Below are positions 11,019 to 23,682 of a DNA stretch of 64,000 bases, piece by piece. The notes beneath the pieces are model-generated. The model saw only the letters and a program-made list of their open reading frames with translations. It searched no databases and was not told where the DNA came from. A program made the position numbers and the translations under genes. The first letter of the stretch is position 1. Each line of letters starts with the position of its first letter. This stretch comes from Corinectria fuckeliana. Lineage: Eukaryota; Ascomycota; Sordariomycetes; Hypocreales; Nectriaceae. The DNA lies in contig WPDH01000004.1 in assembly GCA_019137255.1 (NCBI GenBank), forward strand, positions 682,001 through 746,000, given 5' to 3'.

Positions 11019-11240
11019 ATTTGTGAATTGACAAAAAAAAACCGAGTCCCGTGGCACCCTGACGCCCGCCCGCAATTCTGCCGACCCTTTCTCCGTACGT
11101 GTCCAACGGCCTCAACTGACGCTGCCTGTCGACTCGGGTCTCGAAAAAAATAGTGGAATATGAGGAGGAATAAGGGGAAGTTTGTGGGATGATAAAACGA
11201 AGAAGAAATAAAAAGATGAGACTTCCCAACACCAACTTTT
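9007..11240. other. Intergenic, upstream of TyrRS and downstream of WHI2
   Basis: No convincing coding region. It holds the TyrRS promoter near 9010-9300, a short ATTC tandem run near 9546-9560, a possible Pol III promoter-like segment at about 9620-9722 (see findings), three spaced GTTCGGGC(G/A) words near 9905-9935, and a GT microsatellite at 10993-11018. The last ~250 bp are probably the WHI2 3' UTR. Confidence 0.5.
10993..11018. repeat. (GT)13 microsatellite
   Basis: Uninterrupted GT dinucleotide run of about 26 bp, in non-coding DNA downstream of the WHI2-like gene. Confidence 0.95.
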
Positions 11241-13119
11241 CTAGCGCAAACCGATGACGCTCATCTCCAGCGTCCACACTCTCCGGATCCAGACCTTCAG
11301 CTTGCCCTCGACACCTTGGACATTGTCGAGCTCAACGCCCTCCCACCAGCAGCGTCGCGCGGGCTTGCGCCAGAAGAGCAGCAGCTTCTGGGCCATACCC
11401 ATGGCATTGGTGCCCATCTCGTTGCCGCGAATATCGCTGCGCAGACGTGCCAGTGCGAGACTGCAGATAACAGCCTTATGTGGCTCGCCCGCGCGGTGGC
11501 CCCAGATATCGTCGTGATCAAAACCTCTGCGAAGAATTAGCACTTAGTGATCCCCCAAGAGTCGGCGGGAAGCGAGGTGTAGACATACCCTGCTGTCAAC
11601 ATCTCAATGAGATGGGCCTCGGTCGTACCGGGCTCATCACTACGCTTGAGACCGGAGAAGATGCCGTTCTGCTGCTGCAGTGCTCGTGCGGCTGCGCGCT
11701 TAACCTCTATCATGTTGATCTGATCAATATCGGGTCGCGGGGGGATGGCGTAGAAGTCGAGATCCTCGCGCAGCACAATGATGCCGGCGCGCTTGGAGTC
11801 ATCTCGGGAGGGTCCCCCGATTGGCATCACCTCTTCCTCAGGCGGGGAGGCGGGCGCAGAATCTGTGGGGATGGACTCGGCCACGCCCCGGAAGAAGTCC
11901 AACATGTATTGGAGCGAGGCTGGGTCATACTGTCATTGCGTATCGGTTAGTAAGATGTTCCAGGATACCGCAGGTGAAGGATATTCGACATACATCTACC
12001 TGCACTACTTCGCCATCTGCAAAGCCACCTGTACGTCCCTCGGGAAACAGGCCATTAGGAAATAGTGAGAGCAGCACGAACTCGGGCAAGGTGAGTAGTT
12101 CATCACGGGAGAGGTAGAATCGGGTCCCCCTATTCACGCCGTTAGTCTACTTGCGTAACGACAAACAAGCCCTTCTCCCTCAAAGTATGCATACCGTAGG
12201 TCAAGGGCAATTGTTTCATCAGCACCGACATCTAAAAGAGCACCATTCAGTCAATATGTAACCTTGACATAACCTCCATCGCCCGATAGCCGGCGGGTTG
12301 TAACTCACCTCCAATGGTTTGGACGGGCGGTCCAGATTGTTGCACCTGAGTAATAATACTCGAGGCACCTCCGGCAGCAGCCATCAGGTACGAGAAGGAA
12401 AGGAGGGGACTGTCTCCCTCCGAATAAGCTGGCGGTGGTTCGGCGTCGTCGTCCTTGCGACTTGGGTCCCCCTTGATATCTCTGGGGAGCGCTTGCTTGG
12501 TCTCGGCAACAGGGTCACGGAAGGCCCTCGCAGTATGGTCGGGGTCGAACGGCTGAACGTCTGGCGGAGCAGCAGATTCGTACGCGGGTGCGGCGGTGGA
12601 ACCAGAAGCTTCTCCTTCAACAACAGCGACGAACTTGCCGGCGCGCTCGGGGGCGTCGTCGGACGGGTTAAAGAGCGACGAGAAGGGCGGGGGCCGGGAC
12701 GGGGACGCGTCGGATGCGGGATACTGCGGCGGCGGGGACTGATCGCGGCTCAGGAGGATGCGGCCGCGGGAATCGGGATCGGAGGCGTCGAGGCGGCGGA
12801 TCGACGAGGTCCGCGTGCTTGATGCCGACGAGGATGCGGTCGAGGGCGTCTTCTTCTCAAACTCCAAGGACACGGACGGTCCAATACCAGCTTCCTGCAC
12901 CTCAGACAGTGTGGCGGATGCGAGTTTGCGTGGGTAGCTAGTGGGAGCCGCTGGCGTGGGCGAAGAACAGGGTGGATGGATGGACGGACGGAAGTCGAGG
13001 AGGCGGAAGCGGAGGACGAGGAGCTTCACCGGTCCGGGGCGGGCAGTTGGCGGAGAGACGGCAGAGCGATGGCAAGGACGATGCTCAGCAGGAGAGGATG
13101 CACATGGGAGAGCAAGCAA
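11241..13119 (-). CDS. WHI2: WHI2-like BTB/POZ protein, activator of Psr-type phosphatases (start uncertain)
   Basis: In yeast, Whi2 activates the plasma-membrane phosphatases Psr1/2 in the general stress response and restrains TORC1. The protein here is spliced from about six exons. The long first exon ends at 12309 after QTIGG. Then come DVGADETIALDLR, the BTB core RFYLSRDELLTLPEFVLLSL and FPNGLFPEG, QYMLDFFRGVAES, and a C-terminal exon (GFDHDDIWGHRAGEPHKAV ... EMSVIGLR) with the stop at 11241. The N-terminal ~270 residues are low-complexity, rich in Pro/Ser/Ala, with PPPAYSEGDSPLLSFSYL before the domain. The frame is open up to about 13119, but the only in-frame ATG of the exon lies at about 12384. 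The true start is therefore either that Met or a small upstream exon I could not place. Confidence 0.78.
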
Positions 13120-13806
13120 ACACAGATGGTCTGGGGAGAACAGTTTCGGTCGTCACAGCTCCCGTCGTGGTCCGGGTCGTCAGTTGTGTGAGAGTCGAGA
13201 GATGAGGTGCGGTTGGCTGGTTGAACACTGGAAACACCCAAGACACCCGACGGGACATTACCTACTCAGTAGGTCTACTATTAGGTACCTTGACGAGACG
13301 CCGCCCAGCCGCGTTCCCCCATTCGGCGGCTGAAGGACCGGGTGCTCGCTCCCCTGACCCTCGGGGCCAATGTCCACTGAGCGAGCCTCTAAGCGGAGAG
13401 TTGAGAGGCTCTCGGCGGGCCTAAGCGCATGGAACCTAAAATTGGCGGCCCCGCGAGACAGGAAAGCAGCCAATGGTGGCGCTCGCTATCGACGAGCCGG
13501 GGGTGTCTTAGCCGCTGGCCGCCCAGCTAGGAAGAGATCCAGTGACGGCCACACTCCAAACGCAGCCCGACGTGGTGGGGAATTGCATCCATTACAACTG
13601 TACTTCGTAGGTACCTAGGTACCCGACCAACAACTCTCCAATGGAACCTGCCACAACCAACATCAGAACCAGCGATCAATCATACTTACTAAGTCCCAAG
13701 TACAAAATATACGTGTATACGCAGACGCAAATCAATCAAGCTTGTGGGGAACTAACGAAGCACCAAACTGCGGGTGTTCATTCGACGCTTAGGTGGTAGG
13801 GAGGGT
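13120..13806. other. Intergenic, WHI2 promoter and G-patch gene 3' end
   Basis: Holds the upstream region of the WHI2-like gene. It also holds two copies of the TAGGTACCT word (about 13282-13290 and 13608-13623, the latter as TAGGTACCTAGGTACC) and the 3' UTR of the downstream-reading G-patch gene. No ORF of note. Confidence 0.5.
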
Positions 13807-15962
13807 TCATTCGCTGTCGCTATCTCCAAAAATTGCCCGGAGCACTTCATCATGAGCTGCCTTGCCCTCCACTGCTTCGTTCTTGTCGGGGTTGATGCCA
13901 ACCTCAGCCCCCGCCGCAGGTACCGTTGGTGCAGCTAGAGGGACACCTTCAATTGCCTTTGTCTCTCCAACTATAGCCTCCGAAGCCGATCGCATCTCCG
14001 CGTCTCCATCGGTCCATTTCGCCTGAGCATCTGGTGCCCGCGAACTAGATTCCAGCCCGGGCTCATGGTCTGGCCGCGAATGTGCGGGGGCCTTGACGTT
14101 GAAGCGTTTGCAAAGCAGTCGTGTCGGATAAAAGTCCTCGGCCGTCCTTGTCAGCTTACCATACATGCCAACCTTGGCCGCCTCCTCTGCCGGATCTGTT
14201 ACTTTTGGCTCCGGTTTAGAGAGCAACTCTATGTCCGCTGACCCGTTCATGGACACCGTCGTCGCTTTCTTCGCTGTGGTGAATCGCGATGCCATGAAAC
14301 CTGTCATGGGTTTGAAGATCCTCGCACAGTTGTGAAACTCCCCCAGCTCCCGTAGAAAGTCGTTATCTGGCATCTTCCTTGGCTTGGATGGTAATGGGTG
14401 GCCACTTGTCGCGAAGTGCTCCAAGTACGTCCGATATCGAGCCTTCTTAGCTTCGTCGTCGGCGTACGGACCTGTTAAGCCACGGGATATTGCTGCCACG
14501 GCCGTCTCTTGGTCTAGTTTGGGAGCCTGTTCCCACAGGGCTTCTTGCTTCTCCTGTTCTGACATTGCAAACCCTTCTGGGACCTCGCCAAGACCCGGAG
14601 GGAGGTTCTGCCTGCCAGATCCAGCAGCGAGTCGATCGCGAGCTGAACTCGAGATATAGTCAAAGATGGACTTGCCTGGTAAGCTCTTTTCTCCTAGAAG
14701 CGCAGCCCTTGACTTTGCGTCATGTATTGATCCCTTGGCTGCTTCCGCCGTAGACACGTACGAGGACGACAATGCCCCCTCTAGCGGTGACTTGACCGAG
14801 ACCCAGTCCGAAGGAACGGGAGGGGGTGCATACTGTGACAGCAGCTCTGCCAAGTCCTCTGCGATTTTGGCGAGAACAAAGCCATCCAAGGGTAGACGCC
14901 CATCGTGACACCGGCCAAGGCTATTGCTCGCCCGCGCGATTTTGGGCAGAAAGACCGGCGCATTCCGAAGTGCTGGGTTCGTTGCAGCAGCGGCCTTCTT
15001 TGCCTTCTTCTTCTTCTTGTCGCCTCCAATGACACGGCTGTACTTGATCTTGGGCCCAATCTCATAAGGATCCTCTTCATCAGATCCTGTGTCATTGAGA
15101 ATTCCGACTCCGATGCCTCCCCGTCCAGGTTTGGGCGTATTCTTGCCAAAGGGGTTCAGCGAAGTACCCCGTAACCCGACAGTCATTGCGTCGTCGTCCA
15201 CATCCTCCTCATCTACAGCGGCAGTGACTTGATTGTTGCCCAGCCCGGCCAGCTTGGCCTCTCCATCGTGTCCTAGTCCTTTTTGGTCGACCTTGCGGAT
15301 AAATTGTATCATATCGGCGTTGTCCGGCGCAAAAAGATGCGTCTCGCCAGCTCCTAGACCAGCTCCTGCCAGACCGAGTCGAGCATTTCGTCGCACCTTG
15401 GGCCCGATCCCTTGGCCATCTTTCCAGCCCATTCTTCGTAGGAGCTTCAAGCCCATAGTGTCCCCGTCAGTCTTAAGTAGGCCCATCAGGCCTCCGACAT
15501 TGACCCCTTCGGTTGAGGATCCCAGGCCGGCAAAGGCTTGCGACGTCTGGAGCTTCTGGGCTTCGGCGGCGTCGGCGAGATCCTCCTCATCCATATAGTC
15601 CTCGGCTCGAGGTTTCTGAGGCTCTTTCGTGTCATCCTTGCGACGATTGGTGCGGCTTGAAACGAAACTAGAAGGCGTCCATCCTTCCTTGGAGCCGACG
15701 GAATTAAAGTACCTGCGAAAGCCGTGTCAGCGCATTGCCCGCTGTATCCAACCGCGGTTGCAGCTTACCCTGCGCTCCAGCCACCGGTAAAGGCGCCGTG
15801 TAGGCGCTTGCGCCCCCTCTCATCCCTCACCTCCTGCTTCCACAACGGCAAGTAGGAGCCATCGTCGCGCGTCTCGGAGTCGTCAGGCAGAGGGGTGCCG
15901 AATATTGCGTATGGGGCATTCAGATCTGTCTCGTATGTTGTGCGGGAGCGTTTGAAGGACAT
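13807..15962 (-). CDS. G-patch domain protein, GPATCH1/DUF1604 type
   Basis: Spliceosome-associated nuclear protein; G-patch proteins activate DEAH helicases. Two exons, 15962-15769 and 15712-13807, giving 700 codons (699 aa). The N-terminal DUF1604 hallmark is complete: PLPDDSETRDDGSYLPLWKQ, then RGRKRLHGAFTGGWSAG joined across the intron to YFNSVGSKEGWTPSSF. The G-patch follows around residues 150-195 (GLKLLRRMGWKDGQGIGPK) with its conserved Gly series. A lysine-rich nuclear-signal-like stretch (DKKKKKAKKAAAA) lies near residue 290. The C-terminal half is charged and probably disordered, ending in an acidic tail (FGDSDSE). Length fits fungal homologues. Partner helicase is not inferable from sequence. 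Confidence 0.9.
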
Positions 15963-18498
15963 GGGGCTAGGGTATCGGGGCGCTGGCGCGGGGATCTAGA
16001 TCGTGAAGGAGCATCGAGGTGGAAATAGAGAAGCGAAGTAATCGTCGACGTTGTTTAATCAAGGGAATTCGAGAATTAGAAGCTATGACCTGAACTGTAG
16101 AGTTGCAGCAGAGGATAACGTTAAGGTGGGTCTTATCGATAAGAAATGGACAATCTAGGTTCCCCTCCACCCTCCAACCCTCCAGCCCTCCTTGTTCATC
16201 AAAGTGCATGGATAAACCTGTATGGATGCTTGGATATTCGTACTTCGTACAATGAGCATGGGTACTAGACGCACCTGTCGCCTTTGCGGTGTGGAATGGA
16301 AGCGAGTGGGAAAAGCTAAGATGACGGATGAAATCATACTAGGGACGGAGTCTATCTAATAGTAGGCTTAGAGATGCCAATACCAAATTGCGCGGTGCGA
16401 TATCTAGAAGTGACTTACTTCACCAGGGCTTCACCTTCAATAACTGTTTCTAGTGCCTGCGTCGTCCGCTCGTAATCACTCTCCAGTCGTGACCATAGAG
16501 ATGAGGTGGGCTGTTAGACTCGGCTGGCCCAGCTGGTAATTAATACCCCTGTTCATATTGATTGATGAGCTCCACCAACAATACGGGCTCAGGCCTCAAA
16601 GTTGATGCCTCTAGCCGTGACGAGCCCGATCAGCCGTGGGAATGTTACCATGTATTTGTCCTGTCGGGTCGTTTAAACCACTTTGTCTGTCTCGCCAATA
16701 GCGCCTGGAGAAGTCATTGTCTTCCATCTGCGCCCCCTTCTCAACGGTTGATTCCTGCGGGGCGACGGAACACGGAAGTAGAAGACGATTGGCGCCCAAT
16801 GACACAGGGCTGGTCGATGGCTTTTCTGGGTAAGGCAGATAGACCAGTGTCAACGTCCACGAATGGAACGACGATGCGGATAGATGGGCCGTCTTCGTCG
16901 TTGTCATCTAAAAGCCTAATATCTGCATCATTCCCATTCGTAAGCGTCTACCTATTCGTAGACCTATCTATCCAAGTACTTCGCACATCTATCCGCACAC
17001 TGACGCACACGTGTGTGCCACCCAGACTCGTCCGCATGACATGGGACATCGCATTGCATCACGTCACATCAGGGTATCTCGATGGACAGTGGGAGGCAAA
17101 TGGAAAGGGACTCCCGGGGTTTGCTCTCAGCAGCAGTGCGTCAGCTTCTGAAAGTGCACTTTTCTGCCTCTGGAATCCGTGCTGCCGAAGACGGCCGTGA
17201 GGTCTACATAGTAATCTAATCTAATTGTCCATAGATAAATATCTGCCCCGACTCAAATACGTGGGTGCCTGATCTCGCCTTGCTGTTATTATCCCCCAGC
17301 TCCCCGTTCCCAGCCCCTCGGCCGTCGTCAAGCTACCTAAATTTACCCATCCATCTGCAAATGTCCACTTCTTAGATCGCTTATCCTGCACTCACCGGTG
17401 GCACAGAGAAGGTGCTACATCAGAGCTGAGGGGAAAAGGGGTTATTAACGTACAAAGGAGGGAGGACCGAGGAACGGTATTGGTGGGTTTCTCGGCACAC
17501 TCCTATCTTCCCACTTGATTGCCATGTCTGCGACAAGTGCTGTGATACTGTCCACTCTGGTGCCTATGGTCTGTGGTGGATGATGGCGACCTTGAGGTGA
17601 AAGCGCGCCGCAATACTACAACTAAAGGACGACAACCAGCCGAATGCAGCCAGGTACCTGACCTACTCCCTCCAGCTAGCGTCCGTGTCGTCAGGGGGGC
17701 AGCCAAGATGCTGGAGCGCTAATAAACCGCTGGAGCATGGGCTGGGCGCTGGGCGCTGGGCGTACGTAGGTAGGAGACGCTCAGAGACAGCCTAATTAAG
17801 GCGCGCCCCGTTAGTACCGAGACAGTGAAGGTACAGTGGACTCCAGTGGCACACGACACGCGCTAGCGGTAGGCACCTCTCAGAGGCAGGCGCCGCAACC
17901 TACAACGCAGACTGGCAGACTAGCAGAGTAATTCGGTCCCGTCTGGACGACTTTTGTCTGTACGCACCCAACATCAGCCGGGCTCATCCTTGGTCATCGC
18001 TGCATCCGCCCGCTGGGCCCCGAGTCACTAAGGTAGGTCGGTCCTTGTACAAGCAGCAACAGTCCAGTAGAACCAGCAGAACCTGTAGAACCCCATTTTC
18101 CCGCCCCCCCCAACTTGCGACTTAACGGGCGGGACGGGTTGGGTCATCGATTCTCAGTTGCGCACTTTGATACCAATTTTCTCTCTCTTCTTCCCGTCCA
18201 TACTTCGTACATCCGTTCCATCCTCGTCATTCAGCCGCTGTCGCCGTCGTCAGTTGTCCTGCCCTCGCTCGTTTTGCGCTCCAGGCAGAGGTATCCGACC
18301 ATTTGCAGCCGCCCGCGCTCCCCACTCTGCGCACGCTACCTACCTATTAAGTACACCAGGGCAACCTACGCCGCGCCAGCCCGCAAGCCCGCAAAACCCA
18401 CCCGCCGACTCGTACCGCTGCCGGCGACGTAGAAGACGTCGACAGCGCAGTAACAGACAGTACATTCACACTCACGTTGCCTTACCTTGCAGACCATC
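15963..18498. promoter_or_regulatory. Long divergent region between G-patch gene and KIN1
   Basis: 2.5 kb between divergent starts. The last ~400 bp before KIN1 are pyrimidine-rich and look like its leader, with several short upstream open frames. The middle carries scattered short frames (the longest open stretch is 16562-17200) without domain or codon-use support. A CAGGTACCTG palindrome lies at 17651-17660 and a GCTGGGC(G) tandem near 17738-17760. Confidence 0.45.
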
Positions 18499-21400
18499 AT
18501 GGGCACCAGAACGGCGTCGGCTACTGCCGCTGCTGCTGGAGATCCGCCATCCCGGAGCTTCTCGACCCGTTCGACCCGTTCGACCCGTTCAGTGCACTCC
18601 TCCCGTTCAGGAAGGCCCCCGCTGCTGGCTGCCACCGGTGGCCCAGGGGTTAACAGCGCTGCTGGTACCGGCAGTGGCAGTGGTAGCGGTACTGGCGCAC
18701 CTCGTAGCGGTGCACCTCCAGCTCCCTCCAGGTCTCCCTTGGTCCCAGAACACGCCGTCCACAGCCGCCAGGTCTCCTCCTCACAACCACACTCCCACTC
18801 CCACTCCCACTCCATTGCCAACTCCATCGCCAACTCCAACGCCACCGCAACCTCCCATCACGTCCCTCCTCATCATCACCGTCGCGCCTCGTCTACCGCT
18901 CCTCCCGTCCCCCAGCTGCCACCGCCCCCCCAAAATGAATACGACGCCTCGCACGTAACCCCCGCCCTCCACTCCTCCAAGCGAAGCTCCAGCAGAGACC
19001 GCCCACCGCCCCCGACAAGGGGCCCCGATCCCTCGCGGCCCCATCGACGAAGCAGCACTCGCTCCAACCATCATCACACTCAGAACCACAACCAACAGCC
19101 CGAAATGACACCCTCGGCCACCGTCGCCCACAATGGCAGTGGCAGCGCCGCCAGTGCCCAGCAGCCTATACAACACAGCCATGCCGATGCTCCTGCACCG
19201 CCCCGGGCCTCGACTTCGAAGCAGAGCAGGTCGCGGACCATAATCCCGACACAGTCTGGCAAATGGATCCTTGGCAAGACCATCGGTGCGGGAAGCATGG
19301 GCAAAGTCAAGCTCGCCCGAAAGGAGGATGGCAGTGAACAGGTTCGTCCTCGTGTTTCCATGTTCTCTTCGTCATCTCACTCTCCATCTACCAAAAGTCG
19401 TTGACGGTCCGTCTACCATCAACGGCTTGCGTCGCCTCTTTGTCCGATACCCCTTGGCAATACGCTAACCCTTTGCCTCTTTCTAGGTCGCCTGCAAAAT
19501 CATCCCCCGTGGCTCGACCGACGATGGCCACCAGTCTCGCGCCGACAAGGAGCGTGCCGATCAGTCCAAGGAGATTCGTACTGCTCGCGAAGCCGCTATC
19601 GTGTCTCTCCTAAATCACCCCAACATTTGCGGCCTGCGCGATGTCGTCCGCACTAACCATCACTGGTACATGCTTTTCGAATATGTCAACGGCGGCCAGA
19701 TGCTCGACTACATCATATCTCACGGCAAGCTCAAAGAGAAGCAAGCCCGCAAATTCAGTCGCCAGATCGCGAGCGCCCTCGATTACTGCCACCGAAACAG
19801 CATCGTTCACAGAGACCTTAAGATCGAAAACATCCTCATCAGCAAGACCGGCGACATCAAGATCATCGACTTTGGCCTGAGCAACCTATTTGCTCCCCGC
19901 GGTCACCTCAAGACTTTCTGTGGCAGCCTCTACTTCGCCGCGCCCGAGCTATTGCAGGCGAGAGCCTATACGGGCCCCGAGGTGGATGTTTGGAGCTTCG
20001 GCATCGTTCTCTACGTGCTTGTCTGCGGCAAGGTCCCTTTTGACGACCAGAGCATGCCCGCTCTCCATGCCAAGATTAAGAGAGGTCTCGTGGATTATCC
20101 TAATTGGCTCTCGAGTGGTAAGCCTATACCTTATCAGAGGCCTTTACCAAGCAGACAGCGCTAACCCAGTTCCAGAGTGCAAGCATATTCTCTCTCGGAT
20201 GCTCGTCACCGATCCGAAGCAACGAGCTACCATGCAGGAGGTTTTGACTCATCCGTGGATGATTAAGGGCTTCAACGGCCCCCCTGAAAATCACCTCCCC
20301 ACCCGCGAACCTTTGGCGGCGCCTCTAGAGCCAGAAGTCATTCAGGCCATGCAGGGCTTCAATTTCGGCTCCCCAGAAGCGATCAACGCACAGCTCGCCA
20401 AGACACTCGACTCTGAAGAGTATCACCGTGCCGTTAAGCTATTCCAGCGTGAAAAGGAGATTCCCCCACCCGTCAAAGATGCCGAGAAGCGGAGGCCCTT
20501 TGGTTTCGACTTCTACAAGCGCAGGAACTCAGGCACCAGCCGCGATACCCTGACCGGACCTAGCACAGATGCTTTGCAGCTGGGTAACGACCCGATGAAT
20601 GCCTTCAGCCCCCTCCTCTCTATATACTATCTCGTCAAGGAGAAGCAAGATCGAGATCATGCCGAGATGTTCCCACAGGGTCCAAGTCATTCTCGTGAGA
20701 AGGAGAAGGAGAAGGAGAGGGAGAAAGAAAGGGAGAGGGAGAGGGAGAGAGAACGCGAGATGCGCGAGCGTGAAAAGGCAAAGGAACCCGAATCTTTGCC
20801 CGAAATCATTGCACCACCTCAGGCAGCATACACAAACTCCGCAGCCTATGAAATGCCCGGTGAGAAGCCCACTGGGGGCCGTACGAGGGCTCGCGCACGC
20901 ACTCACGGAGAAGATGATATGCCTGAGACTCTCAAGCACACGCCACCCCCTCCGCCAGACCCCAAGGTCGAGCAGTTTCAGAAAAGGGAGGGTGCTGCTA
21001 CCAGTCTCCTACGTCGCTTCAGCACCCGCAAACGCAGAGAACAGCCTGAGCGGCTGGATAAGGACCGCACGCATCCTCCTGTGGTGCAGATTCATTCACC
21101 AGCTGAACCATCTCCATTGGCGCCCAGGAAGAGCTTTAGCATTCGTCGTGGCCGGCGCGAGCTGGACGAGCCGATAGACTCCCGATTCCGCTCCGGCAGC
21201 AGCCAGCCACAACATAGCGAATTGCTCAGTCCCCCAATGTCTGCTGGCGGAAGTCAGAACAAGCGCGCAGGCGGCCTAGGCCGATCTACCAGTGTCAACT
21301 CAGCCGATATGAGGCGACGCGACAATGCCAGGTTCGACAAGGGACCTCCGCCGACCAGCGGCTCCGACCAGTCTGTACTACACGAAGATAGTCTAGGTGG

Positions 21401-22199
21401 ACACCGATCACATGGGCACTCGCGCTCGGTGAGCATGAGGGACAAGTCGATTGGGCACGCTCGTCGCGAGAGTATTCAACGACGCCGCATGAAGAGGGAA
21501 GCGGCCCAAGAAGCCAACGTGCCAGAGGAGACGGACCAAGAGCTGGAGCAGAGCGGCGTGTCCACGGACCGCCTCGATGAAACCGAACTAGCCAAACCAG
21601 TGTATCTCAAGGGACTCTTCAGTGTGTCGACAACGTCTGGCAAGTCAGTGCCTGCAATCCGGACTGACATCAAACGGGTACTTCGACAGCTGAACGTGGA
21701 GTATACGGAAATCAGGGGGGGTTTCAGCTGCCGCCACGCACCCAGCATTGATTTGAACAGGGTGCAAGATCTGCCTGGCAGCCCGGGGCCAACACCCGGA
21801 GGACACCGACGAAAGTTCAGCTTCGGTGGACTGAGGCGAGGAGAAGAACGCGATGAATTCCGAGAGTCGGAGCGTCCCCCAACGACCCCACGAACGCCGG
21901 GTCGACCCGACCGGGACCGTAGCTACTCCAATTCGGAGACGTCGTTTGACAGCATGTCTGGGAGGAACGGTGGTGGGAACAGCGGCGGAAACGGCGGCGG
22001 CCCTTCAAGAAGAGTGCCTGGAGAGACAAGCACTCACGTGCAGAGCGACCTCGGTGGAAGCATGGTACTTGAGTTTGAGATCTTCATTGTCAAGGTGCCT
22101 CTTCTCTCGCTGCATGGAATCCAGTTCAAGCGAATGACGGGCAACACGTGGCAATACAAGAGCATGGCGGACCATATCCTACGTGAGGTGAGGCTGTAG
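18499..22199 (+). CDS. KIN1: Serine/threonine kinase of the KIN1/KIN2 (PAR-1/MARK) family
   Basis: Regulates cell polarity, exocytosis and septation at the plasma membrane. Three exons, 18499-19341, 19487-20117, 20176-22199, giving 1166 codons (1165 aa), like other fungal Kin1 proteins. The kinase domain begins near residue 255: glycine loop GKTIGAGSMGKV, catalytic loop HRDLKIEN, DFGLSN, and an activation segment LKTFCGSLYFAAPE whose Thr is the usual upstream-kinase target. It ends near HPWMIKGF. A long disordered linker includes a Lys/Glu/Arg alternating run (DNA 20698-20760) of probable single-helix type. The C-terminus (GSMVLEFEIFIVKVPLL ... MADHILREVRL) matches a KA1 membrane-binding domain. 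The N-terminal ~250 residues are Ser/Pro/His-rich. The start is the first in-frame ATG after a long leader. Confidence 0.95.
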
Positions 22200-23500
22200 A
22201 GGTCTCATGTCGATGCAGGATGGTGGCGATGGTCAGCATCCGGGAAAAAAAGTCAGCATAGCGGGGATGGCGCAGAGATTTGGGATAGGTGCACGGCGCA
22301 AGACGTGGTACGGGATCTCGGTTGGCATTGCTAGCCTAAGAGCGATTGCGGACCAGGAGCTAGGGAGCATCATATTCTTTGTATAGGAGACGTGTGAATT
22401 GGCGGAGAGGACAGCGGAGTGCTATCGGCAGACATATGGATCGTTGAGGAGGAGCACATATAGTAGTAATGACAGATAGGAAGTGAAGGAGAGAAGGGGG
22501 GGAAGTGTATGAAGTTGGAGGGAATCGTAATGGAAGAAGGCTTTGCCCTCATGCGTAATTAAGTATTTGAATGCTTAAAATGCTTCTTTACCTGGTGGCA
22601 TGGAGGTGTGACGTCGATACTTGGCAGGATTGGTGCGACAAGGCTGAGGACCAAGACATGAGAGTTTAGGGCGAACGGGAGAATTGAGACGAGGCTGGTA
22701 TGAGGCTTTGCGCGGGGGGGAGAGTCGATGTGGCTCAGGCGCCTGTTTTAGGCTTCAGGCTTGGCTCAAGTTGACTACAGTACCTTACCTAAGGTAGTAA
22801 GTAGGTAGATACGAGCAGTCTACTTGGGTGCACAGGCAGCAGCGCACCAACTTGAAAGAACAAAGTCGAGTCTCGGAGCTGGTGATGAGTGAGTGGCCTC
22901 TCCCCCACGACGGAACCTGGAGAAGGTGAGAAGGTATGCAGGTCCCTTGGACCTAGATTAGTAGGTGCTAGGTATCTAGGTACCTAGCCTCTCGCACAAT
23001 GAATGGCGATATCTGGACCAGGTCCGGGCGCCGCGAGGGCCCCCAGCCCAGCAGCCACTGAGGGAATGCGCCCAAGGCCCAAAGCAGCCAATCGCAGACC
23101 GGGCAGCGGCCATTGGAAACCAACTGCCCCAGTCAGTCGCAACCACTGCAGTGTATGTGCACCAACCCACACGGCTCAACCTCGACTCTCTCCAAACTAC
23201 CACAACCCCGTCCGGTCGACATCATCTCAACTCTCCGCATCCGCCAACGCACCGAGTGTCCTTTTGCGTCCTGCGCCTGCGCCTGCGCCCTCGCCTTGCC
23301 TCTCTCCGACTGGCCCCCCATCTCCGAAATCTCTCTCTGCATCTCTAGCCGATCTGCCCGTCTCTCCCTCCCTCTACGGCCGTCCGATCACCGAAAACTC
23401 GCGCTCGCAACCACGTTCACAACGGCCTGCACAACTCATCCGTCTCTCTTCCTCCCCTTCTCACACGCCACCCGCCCTCCGCAATAAGCACCGCCCCAAG
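22200..23500. other. Intergenic and leader between KIN1 and CNOT9
   Basis: KIN1 3' UTR, then the CNOT9 promoter and a long leader. TAGGTACCT-type palindromic words cluster at 22781-22808 and 22961-22988 (GGTATCTAGGTACCTAG). From 23003 the frame stays open into the CNOT9 coding region (see findings). Confidence 0.5.
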
Positions 23501-23650
23501 ATGATGCCCGCGGCGCACGTCTACGGACACCACCAGTTCACGCCTCAGGGCGCTGAGCAGTCGTGGATGCACCAGCAGTCCGGCGCTCATCACCCCCATG
23601 CGCAACAACAGCAACAGGCCGCCGCTGCCGCCGCCGCTGCCTCTGCGGTT

Positions 23651-23682
<32 letters not shown>

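Noticed and set aside
16562..17200. 212-codon + strand open frame between the G-patch gene and KIN1
   Set aside because: Composition is Ser/Thr/Pro-rich without any domain, it overlaps another frame on the opposite strand, and it lies in an expected promoter region. Nothing beyond openness supports coding.
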